From assembly GCA_013397935.1 (NCBI GenBank), contig VZRN01001317.1, positions 1,903,606 to 1,967,605 of the forward strand: a stretch of 64,000 nt of DNA. Direction: 5' to 3'. Positions 40,200 to 50,231 of this stretch are shown in pieces; position 1 is the stretch's first letter, and the number at the start of each line of letters is the position of its first letter. The notes beneath the pieces were generated by a model that searched no databases, was not told where the DNA came from, and saw nothing but the letters and a program-made list of their open reading frames with translations. The position numbers were made by a program, and so were the translations under genes. The stretch comes from Dasyornis broadbenti. Lineage: Eukaryota; Chordata; Aves; Passeriformes; Dasyornithidae.

Positions 40200-41220
40200 A
40201 TCACAGAGCTCACTAACTGACACAAGGGAGCCAAGAGCAGGACTGCAAGCCCCCTCAAATCTGCTCATTGCTCTCTAGATATACACCCAACGCTCTCTTC
40301 TCAGCCATGAGAGAGCTCTCTGTGATGTAGACTGAATGCTCTGCCCTTCCACACAAGCAAGGCAAGAGATCTCCCCTGCGCAAGAGCCAATCCAACTGCA
40401 GCCCACCTTCTGTGGTTCAGCTACACCTCTTCCCTGCACATAGCCTACAGCAAGGGGGGATTTTCTCACTCTTCCCACCAAGGGTTAATCTTCTTCCCTC
40501 TGTTGCTTTGTGGAGGAGGCCACACAAACCAGCTGGCACTAATCAAGCTGCCCTGTCCTCTCTGTGAAAGGGATAAGGCAGGTAACAAGCTACACCACAA
40601 GGAATAAAGCCATCCCAGGGAAGCACATGGCTAAGCCAAGCAACACAAGCTGATTCAGTTTACTCTCCCCCCCCAGTCTAATCACTGAACAAAAGAACAG
40701 CTCTTTTCTCACTGCTGGGACTGGAGCCCCTTCCCAGTGGCAGTTCCAGTGACCCAAAATGTCCCCACCTGACACCAACAGATGCCACACTCACAGTCAA
40801 ACCAGGTTTCCTCACCAACTCAACCCCAGGGTTCCTGTAGTAGAGTCCCAGATGTCTTGTTCCATAAAGCAATTTATTCACAGCACAATAACACAGGAAA
40901 AAGCTCACCCTGAGCTAGCTATTCCTCAAAAGTATTCCTCAACACCATCACCTTATATTATTTGTCTCACCTTACTCTCCCTGTGCAATCCATGCTGTTT
41001 CTGCTGTCTTGCTTTGTTCTTTGCCTTCTTTTCACCCAGGTGCAGGTGGCACCACTCAGCACCCAGGTGACCTCATCGTCAGCTTTATCATCTTTACCTG
41101 GGTCAGTTGGTAAATGGCTGCTGGCAAACATCCTCCAGGCAGCAACCTTAATCTCTTCCTCCAAACAATTTCTTAAAGCCTCTTCTTCCAAGAATACTTT
41201 TATATAACAAACCTGCAGAG
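40200..41220. other. GC-richer segment with poly(A)-signal-like motif, unassigned
   Basis: This kilobase is richer in G+C than its surroundings. On the minus strand it contains TGCTGTGAATAAATTGCTTT (AATAAA at about 40870). A retroelement or LTR remnant is possible, but I found no matching LTR ends, primer-binding site or retroviral motif, and no coding frame of interest. Confidence 0.2.
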
Positions 41221-42185
41221 ACAAGGAGGAGCCCACTCCAAACCCAGAGAAATCTACTAATAGGAGGCTTTGGCTACATTGCTGTCAACAGGTGCACAGC
41301 ATTTGTAAGGAGACAATCAAATCTGAAAAGATCTGAAACTCTTTTCAGCTGTTGTTTGAATGAATGAAAGAATAATTACTCTTTCCTCTGAGGCTAAACT
41401 CAGTCAGATTGACAGAATTGTCTCCTTGCTCAACAGCAGTAAATATGAGTAAAACAGGTCTAAGCAGCTTTGAGGAAGGAGCCTTGTCTGTAGAAGAAGC
41501 TCTACCTCCCTTCACTTTAGCTTGTGACATAAGCCACTGGCCTCTTAAGTGCCTGAGCACTTTCATTTCCCTGAAGTCACTGAGCCCAGGAAGGTGACAG
41601 CTAGGAGGGGGCCAATGTTGGGTCATGGTCTAGTTCACACCCTGGAAGACAATGAGCAGCCAGGTGTGGGTGTGAAAGGCACTGGTTGGAGGAATGTTTG
41701 ATGCCTGCCAGCATGAGACCTGGCTCAGGCAAGTGCCGTTCCCATTAACTGGGAAGCATGAGCAAATTTTCCTTAAAATTAAGAAGTGGAGAAGCAAATT
41801 ATGAGAGTGTGCAGCTGACTGGGTATGGAACTTCAGGCCAGGACTGGACAACACCTTCCCTACCCTGTAGTGATGAGTAACCCCAAATTTCATTACAGAT
41901 TGCAGGGGTTCACTAAAGCAGTCTGGCTACGTGACATACTAAGAATAATCATGATCTACCCATCTTGTTCACAGTAGTCATTAAGTTGCTATGTCTGTAA
42001 CAGGCTTAATAGCAAGGTGAAGAGTGAATGGGGGAGAAAAAATAATTTACTTGTCTCATTGGTCATTGTTTCCTACATGACTGGGATGGCTGTTTGGGGG
42101 AAACTGAAAATGGAGAGAGAATTCCAGCACAGAACACTATATTTAAATGAGGGAAAGTGAGGTCTGTCCTTGTAGTACCCTAAAG

Positions 42186-42454
42186 CAATGGTCTCCTAAA
42201 CGGGGTGCATGCATTCAAGGGGGTAAACAAGACAATTTTCTGGAAGGAAGAAAATGGTTTTTACACCATTAAAATGAAAAGGAAAAAAAAAAAAACAGCG
42301 TTTATTCCATTTTTATCTCATTATTTTTTAATTTTGTCTGTGTGTTTTATAAGTTATATAATACATTTATAATTTATAAGGTACAGTAGTGTTGGTACAT
42401 GCTCAAAAACTTTTTCTTGATAGGGGCACATGATCAAAAAGTTTGGAAACCCAA
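42186..42454. mobile_element. probable hAT-like non-autonomous DNA transposon remnant
   Basis: The left end reads CAATGGTCTCCTAAACGGGG and the right end reads CAAAAAGTTTGGAAACCCA. Old hAT (Charlie-type) elements commonly start with a GGTTCTCAAAC-like motif and end with GTTTGGGAACC. By eye the two ends are inverted repeats over 16 bases with about 11 matches. The interior is an A-rich and T-rich spacer with no coding. Flanks CCTAAAGC and CCAAAGGA could be a decayed 8-bp target duplication. The length (269 bp) suits a MITE-like copy. Confidence 0.45.
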
Positions 42455-45400
42455 AGGACTTGTGTTGCACATAGCACCAGATCAGCTTTAAAACTAGATG
42501 TAGTGCTGAAACAGCAAAACAGTTGGGGCAGGTGAGTGTCAGGGTAGCTGCATTACTCACAATACTTGTGCTAGTGCCTGAACATCTTCCCCTGATCATC
42601 AGCCTATGAGGAGATCACAGTAAAGTGAGCAATCCTCTGGATGGTAAAGATACAACCACAAAACAAGGAAAATCCAGTTACTTATGCCTCTTGCTGCTGT
42701 TCCAAACAATCGCATAAATGTGAGATTCATGCTGTAAGAACTCTAACGTGTCTACAGATGACATTTTAAACCTATCACAGTACTTTCTGCAGACTTTCCT
42801 AACTCAGCATGCCATTCAGTATGGGCTGTATGCTTCTTATTAATGGCATTAAGCAAATAGAAAAGCAATTGTTCTAAGAAAAAAAGTTTGTTGAAGTATA
42901 AGAATATGAAAATTGCTTCATTAGGTAACAATAATGCTTTTGGGTTTATCCTGGCATTCTTAACAGTACATATTACTTAACTGATAGATCATAACAGCTC
43001 ATTTAGAGCTATTAGGTCTATTGCATAAATATGTGGTCAAGAGCACTTTAATGCACACCACTTCAGACCATAACAGCTGCTTTGGAGTTGTCAGCCTAGT
43101 TTGTCACAATCTATATTAATCTGAAAGAAAAAAAAAAAAATCCTAATTACTTTGTAGTTGCTAATGCACAATTTAAGCTGATTGTGTGGTGCCATAGCTG
43201 AGCATTGCTTGAGCAGGGGAGGTGAAATACTATAAAGAGCAGGTATTGCTACCATCTGACAAATCACAGGGGACTCAAACTCAGAGTTAATAACAGAGAT
43301 GCCTGCCATGTGTTTACAGAGGACAAACAACAAGAAAAGAGAGGATGTGAGACAGCTTATTTCTTTGTTTAACTCTGTACTCTGCTACTTTAAAAACCTA
43401 AGAGGAGCCATTAAAGCTATGTTTATAGTTAAAAAGCAATATCTGCTTGCTACCCCACTTTGGCTTAACTCCCTGCTGCCAGCCAGCTGGGAAAGCTCTG
43501 CTGGGAAAGGGCGTGCAGCTCAGCTCATTCATTGCAGCAACACGTTTGGGTCTAACCAGCACAGCAAGAGCTTCCAGCAGAGGAATTCAACGGAAGGAGC
43601 AATGCCACCTTTTCCTGTCTTTTGGCCATTTGGCCCATCACATTCTGGCTCTGCCCATAAGCACAGACAAGAGGTTGAGAAGGTCAGAGAGGGACCCAGC
43701 TTTAGAGGTAAGAAATGTAGGGGTTCAGATGTTTTTTAGCACAGGCAAAGGCCAATACAAATGCTCAGAAAATCCAGCTGTCTGTACCAGTTTCTGCTCA
43801 GAATGTGATTCTCTATAATCATGCCATTCAAAGAGACTTTTGCTAAGTACTGAGGGAAAAGTGGCATCCTTTGGTGAGGGGAGGAAAATGCCTGTTGCTG
43901 CAAGCTATCCATCATCTTCAAGAAGTCCAAGATGTACTAAAGCTCCCTTAATTTTTATTCCCAACAGAGCAGGATAAGTTCAGTGTTTTCTTGACAGGCA
44001 CTCCTCCCATGTCAAAGTCTACTTCCCAATACAGTTTTGGAGGCATTCACCTGCCTGCTAGGTTGGATAATAAATAAATGCCCATCATGTCTTTATCTGA
44101 GAAAGATTTTCTTCTTGCTGCTTTTTCTTTTTTTTCTTTCCCTTGCACATTTGGGGAAAGCTATCCTCACACCCCCAACTCCCCCCTCCACCCCCAGCCA
44201 GGAAATAGTCATTTTGAGGCAAGACCTTAAAATTGATGATTTTGAAAGTTTTCCCTATTGCCATGCTGTTCTGCTCCTGCATTCCTGTGGTGCCAACAGA
44301 TGAAGTTGTAAGCCTGTTCGCCTCCCTGCATCTAATCCTGATACTACTCAGCAGCAGGGAAGGTGGGCAAATGTTCACTAGCAGTTGTTGGCAAAGAAAC
44401 ACAGCAGGATTTAAACTGGATGATGCCACTGCATGTGTAAAACAACCATTTGAGCAAATGCTGCTATAGCAGCATCTTTAACCAGTAAAACCGAATTTGC
44501 TGTTAACCTTTTGTTTTCTAGCTAGCTGTGCTGATGATTTATGATTAATTGAATTTATGTTTAAAAAAAACCCAAACAAACTAAACCCAACAACCAATTA
44601 AGCTTATAGATTAAAAAATAAGATAAATGCTTGTAGCTGTTGCTGTGACACTTTTAGTGAGTTCCTATACAACTAAAATAAATTGCAAAAGCAAAATAGG
44701 AATAACATTCTGTTGCATTCTGGTGAAATGTTCCGTGTTATTTTTTACAAGGTCATTTTCCCTATGAACTTCCTTCTCTTTCTTTCCAGTTTGTACAGCC
44801 TGGTCTTTAGCTGATGTGCCCCAGCCCCAGATTTTTCATAGTTTAAACATAGTCATATTATAGCATTTTAGGACTGTTCTGAATGAGAATCACCATAACA
44901 GTAATATGCCATGCTTATCCACTATTCAAAACTTGAGCTGGGTCACCTTCTGTGATGTCAAAACACTGGGTCAACAGCACCCCAATCACTGTTTTTCCAC
45001 AGGCTCTTGAGTTTCCTTGCTTCTGACAGTTTTTCATAGAGACCATAAGAGCTCCTTCCTTCAAACTGAGCTCTGTCATTATTTAAAGTTATCACTTTGG
45101 TATCTGAGAAATAGAAGTTGAAATATCAGCTGTCATTGCACCTAGTGTTAGGAACAGGAATGAACCTTTCCCTGTCTTTCCTTGAAGATGATGGGAGAAA
45201 ACACTTCACACAGCCAACCACAATGAGCCACTGACGTTCATAAGGCCATGTTTAATTGAAGAAATTGCTTTTTGGCAATGCTGCTGCCTACCTGGTACAT
45301 TTAACTGAAGCAGGGCTTTCCCATTAGGAAATGTTTCTGCAAGAGCATTTTATACCTGTGCATCATCTCCCTGGATCTCCCAGCTAGGCCCTAAATCCTA

Positions 45401-48400
45401 AGCACAGGTTCTGTCCTTTCTGTTGGCTTAGTTTTTTCATCCCACATTTGCCACACACATCTTGTGTGTTCGTGCTGGATCAATTACCTGGAATATGAAA
45501 ATGTTTAAAGCCTGGAGAGTCAGTAAAACCCTGAACAAGAGCCTGGGCAAGAGTACAGTGCTAAATGGCAGGCCCAGCACATGCATCACAAGATTCCTTT
45601 TCTAAAGGAAAGTTGTTTCAATCATTTCACTTTGACTCAGCTGATGATCCACACTAGGTGGAATATTGAACAGTAGCCTAACAGACTGAAAAATCACCCT
45701 CTTGAAAAGCAGGGAGATGGATGCAGCAGGAGCAGAGCACCTGTAGCCATGCTCCCTCACAGAGGGAGCTCCTTGTGGAATTGCCATCCTCCTTCCCACA
45801 TTGCCTGAACATCAACTGGCACAGCCAAACCTTCAAACCACCAGGACAGAGGTGGTGGTTGATGCTACAGAGAAACAGCTGCTGCAGAGTGAAGTTCAAT
45901 TGCTCTTACCTGGACACAGAACAAAATACACACACGTGCTCAGAGGTTCATCCACTTGGATGGGAGATACACACAGGATAGCGAATTCTGTGAGGAAGCA
46001 GTGTAGAAAGAAACATTTCTTTTCATGAAGGGACTTGGAAACGATACAGTGAAACTTGGAAGGTTAAAGCAGTACAGCTGTGGACAGTTTTCCCCTTTCA
46101 TCTGGCAGAAACCATTTTTCCCCCAGTGTTTTGTTAGAACAAAAAAGTTTTGGAGCCAAACATCAGAAGCAAAATTGAGTTAGACAGAACCAGTTGCTCC
46201 ATTGGGACCTTACAGGAGAACATAAAACACCTTTTCCAGGGAGACCTTTACACTTCATTTTAGCTGTGCATCCAAGCCTACAAGCCTAGGTCAGCAAGAT
46301 CATACAACCATAACATTTAAAAATTACATTCCCTACATGGAAACAAACTGGGAAAATATTTGTTGAGTAATGAAGTCCATTCTTCTCCTATATCTGCACT
46401 ACATGGCATTACATGGATCTCAGCTGGGTAAAATGGGCCTCAGAACTGAACTTCAAGTCTTCAAAAATACAAGTTCCCCAGTCACAGAGATTTTGCTTAA
46501 ATACAATTCTGTATTTGGCCTTGGATTTTTGAGCTTTGCAGTTCAAATCTATTCTCTCATTCCATTGTATTTATTTTCTAAGTTCAATTCTCATGACTTT
46601 GAAAGCTCTCTAAAGGTCAGAAGAGAGAAGTACCAGATATTGCCACAATCACCCACAGTGTAATGCAGTCATTTCATATTGCTCTAGAGCTTTCAAAAAA
46701 ACATTGTGACTTTTCATCTCAGGGAATGTGGTTAAAGATGTGGCTAAAGGTTTCAGAGGGAACAGACAGTAAGCCAAATCCTTTGCCATTAGATGTGGTG
46801 CAGGCTGGGGGTGATGTGACGTGAAAGAACTGTTGAAGCCCTGTCACAGCTCCCATCTCTGGAGTAGCAGCATCCACTCATGGGCAGAGCTGTTGTGCAT
46901 TGGGCCAAGTTGCTTAGCCTCGTATTTATTTAATCTTTGTGAAGATAAAGAGGGGTGTTCCACTGAGAGCTCTTTTGTTTCACTCTCTATCAGTTCAATG
47001 GGAAAGAGAGCAGAGCTAAAGCCACAAGCAATGGTTTGTATACCTTGTAAGCCTTCTAAAGCCTTGTCATCATATGCTGTATTATGTTGTCTTTTTTACG
47101 GAGTGACCATTGCTCTATTGTACACCATCTGCCTTTTTGTGACTTGATGAACCACATTGTAAAAGGCAGAAATCAATAAAGCTCTCCAGAACCCAAAACC
47201 TCGGAGAGAAAAATCTTTTCCTGCAGCACCATCTTGTGGTACCTGATTTTAGTACTGAATGTGTCCCTCCCGCTCCCTGGGCCGGGAAGGTCTTTCTGCA
47301 GATTTGGGAACCACACCCAGCCTTCAGCAGTTTCTTTTCCAGCCACAAAGGTTCTGCAAGGAGCCTGGCAAAAATGCTTGTGCCCTCTTGTAGCTGACCT
47401 GGACCCTCACTGAGTTCTTGAAGGGACAAAAAGGACAAAGGAAAATGGAGTTTGGCTCGGCAACACGCAGCTTGATACAATCAGCAGCTTAGGCACTGGG
47501 GAAAAGCCATGTTTCAGTTAAATGTGGGGTCACCACATGCTGCAATTTTTCTGTAACATGTTTAGGTCCAGGAGCACAAAAACAAGCAAATAAAAAAATA
47601 TTATGCAAGGGATCTGAATATTCAGTGGAGGCAAGCAGCCAATCAGCTGATCAAAGCATCCACCTTTTTGTGACATTGTCAGTACAGCTCGCCCCACACA
47701 CAGGCCTGTGAATAAATATCTGTGATTTGACCCTAAGGTGGCAATCTTGACCTTCAATAGCAATGAAATAGCTATTATGACACCTTAGGCACAGACAGCA
47801 GTTATTTCAGCAATAACCATGGCTTGACAGCTATTGATTCAATGCATTTTCAAGCTAATATAGAAATTAAAATGCAAAATCAAAACTTTTGTCTTCTCCA
47901 ACTGAAAAACAAGACTTCCAGCTTTTCAGAACACCTTTACAGCAAAGCTGCTGCGTGGAAAAGGACAGGCCCCATGTCCATGCACTGTGCCCATGACTGC
48001 TGTTCCACTAAGGGGAACACAACCCTGGCTGTAATTTTTCATGTCATTTCCTCCTCTATCAGTACACTTTGCTTATGCTCCTCTTGTTCTGGTGCTGCCA
48101 GACACAGTTACAGCAGATGCTCTGATTGCTCACCCTTAAATACAGTTGTTCTATCAGAGTGTGTCCCTTTGTCAGGATGTTATGTGACACTGAAGCCAGT
48201 TGTGCTGCCAATAACATGCAAACTGGAGGAATTTATTACCTTTCAAATCAAAATCATGAACCACCAAATGAAAGCCTAACTTTTTCTGGAGCACAACTCG
48301 CTCTCCATAATCACCAGCCACGAGGATTTCTCTGCTTTGTCATGTGCACATTTCTGCTGTGACAGTACCTCTAAATTCACACAGCAGGAAACTGTTTTCA

Positions 48401-49600
48401 TCTTTGTCAAAATGTCTACATACTTGCCATGAAAACAATATCAAGAAAGAGCAAATACACATCAGATTTAGAAGGCAAACAGTGCCCTATTCAGTTTCCA
48501 TTGTTCTTCTGCTCCACATCAAAAATAGTGTAATACTTTTGCTTGCAAAATTTTAAGCAAATCACCTGTAATACAATGCCTCTGGCAATGGTTGCACTGT
48601 CAGGCTTTAAAGCACCTGCATATAGTTACATGTGACCATCAGCAAGTTCTCCAACTACTTCATGAGATTGCCCATATGCATATTCCACCCACACTACACT
48701 TGGATTTTAAGTGATCCCTTTTTTAGAACTTATGAAACTAAGAAAAATGTTTTAAAGGGGGAATTCTGAAAGTACAGAGTTTCTAAGAATCACTCATAAT
48801 ATTTACTCTCCAGCTTAGCAGCAAAGCTCCATTCCTGCCAGTTGTAGCTCTTGGAAATTCTGCTACATGGACTTTACGGCCCCAGAGAAATATGACAAGT
48901 GATTGTGTTGTTATGGGTGATACTGACTTTTACCGACATTCTTTCAGGTGCTCAACTCTTTGCACTCAGCTGTTGAAAAGTGTTACACATTTGTTTCTTT
49001 TATTTTTGTTACACCACAGGGAAATGGAAAGAAATTGCATTTTGGAATCACCTACTTTGGGAGACAGGTCATCCTAAGATCAAAAAAAGTTGTGTGGTGC
49101 AATGGAGAGAATAACTCCAGAGACAACACTTCACAGTTTCCTTAAGTACTTTGTATTTCTGCCAGGCATATCTTTGAAGCAATTGCCCAACAACAGATTT
49201 CCCAAATCCTCTGTAGCCTGGTAAAGAACTAGCTGTTCTTCTCAGCAAGAGTAGCACTACTGTGCTGTGGGGCCATCCAACATGGAACCAGAGCCAGCTC
49301 CCTCTCACTACCAACTTAATGAGCGACAACACTCCCTTAATCTTACTCTAACACTGACCCCAAAACTGAGATGGGCACGTAAGTGGTGTCTTTAAATCCC
49401 TCCACAGGGATGCTACTGTATGAAGAGAACACTGACTTTACTATTCAGGGGTCGCCATGAGCAGTTTGCCTTTCAGTGTTATCAATTTTTTTTGTACAGG
49501 GGTATGGAATGAGTGCAAGAAACTAGAACGAAAAGCTTTTACTGCAAAATCAGAAGTATTATCAAGGGTTAACAACTTCGTATTACTTCAGTGCTAAAAC
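42455..49600. other. intergenic region downstream of the FMR1NB-like gene
   Basis: No gene recognised. It holds A/T runs (43128-43140) and a T/C-rich run at about 44108-44142 followed by a C-rich stretch at about 44170-44200. Possible late poly(A) signals of the minus-strand gene lie near 49.0 kb. Confidence 0.55.
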
Positions 49601-49626
49601 AAAACGTGTCATTTTCTAGGACATAG

Positions 49627-49677
49627 TCAAATAATCCTGGTGTCTTCCGCTTGATCTTCAGAATCAGGTGGATGTTC
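49627..49677 (-). other. possible additional 3' exon or 3' UTR exon of the FMR1NB-like gene
   Basis: On the minus strand a strong polypyrimidine tract (T7, CTCCC) ends in GGTGTATAG, followed by 16 codons reading EHPPDSEDQAEDTRII and then a TGA. The acidic composition looks like a C-terminal tail. Joining it in this frame to the sequence after exon 5 would require reading through the TGA at 50114 and one extra base in an A9 run. It could be a 3' UTR exon, a decayed terminal exon, or chance. Confidence 0.3.
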
Positions 49678-49877
49678 CTATACACCAAAGGGAGAAAAAA
49701 ATTCCCAAACATGAGTATAACTTGATTTAGGGAAAACTTTATATTTCTGCCAAATCAATACTCTCCCTGAAATATTTTCTTATTGTCTAATGAGCTCCCT
49801 GACACTTTTTTATTTCATTGTGACCTTTAGTAGGCTATAGTTTGGCATGGTCACATGAAGTAAATAGCACTTCACTC

Positions 49878-49925
49878 TCAGATTACATTTATTTCAGTAA
49901 TTCAGATTACATTTAATTCAGTCAA
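49878..49925. repeat. 24-bp tandem duplication downstream of the FMR1NB-like stop
   Basis: TCAGATTACATTTATTTCAG followed by TAAT is repeated at 49902 as TCAGATTACATTTAATTCAG and TCAAT. It overlaps the candidate AATAAA signal on the minus strand. The second copy has lost that hexamer through TTTATT to TTTAAT. Confidence 0.85.
49888..49893 (-). promoter_or_regulatory. candidate poly(A) signal AATAAA for the FMR1NB-like gene
   Basis: AATAAA on the minus strand lies about 220 bases past the stop codon at 50114. A second copy lies at 49809-49814. If the downstream exon at 49677 is used instead, the next AATAAA noted is at 48999-49004. Which signal is used cannot be decided from sequence alone. 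Confidence 0.35.
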
Positions 49926-50113
49926 TTGCTCTTCAGCATTGAGGGAGAATGCCAAGAATGTCAAGATGTGGAGCTATGGGAATGCAGGTATTTGGTTGCG
50001 CATATCTTTAGTATACTACACAGACTCAGTAGAGAAATCCTAAACTGAGAACAAATGAATACCCCCAAGTTAGTTTACCTTCTTTTTTTTTGTCCTTTTG
50101 GCTCTTTCTTAAG

Positions 50114-50231
50114 TCAGTCCAGTAAATGGCGATGAATCTCTTCATCACGAGTCTCTTTACCACGCACTCTTTTTTCGCGTGCAATTTTCTGTACTTTTTT
50201 GCTTATCCCTTGTAAAGGATTGATACATGGA
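50114..50231 (-). CDS. FMR1NB: FMR1NB-like coding exon 5 (basic tail and stop)
   Basis: The acceptor is TGTTGCAG|TCC. The exon encodes a hydrophilic tail rich in Lys, Arg and Glu (SPCINPLQGISKK, then REKRVRGKETRDEE, then IHRHLLD) and ends at TGA (50116-50114). The frame stays open for 12 more codons past the TGA and still reads as a Lys-rich tail (LKKEPKGQKK). It then meets a GAAG|GTAAAC donor-like site at 50079/50078. The stop may therefore be a recent truncation, or the true C-terminus may come from alternative splicing. Confidence 0.78.

Larger units (their letters stand above)
31836..42185. other. gene desert, no gene recognised
   Basis: Contains the A/C-rich tract at 32.1 kb and the 40-bp duplication at 33.1 kb. 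The rest is unique-looking and AT-rich, with moderately GC-richer patches at about 33.6-33.9, 36.1-36.6, 38.0-38.6 and 40.2-41.2 kb. No coding, RNA or transposon assignment can be supported there. Confidence 0.55.
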
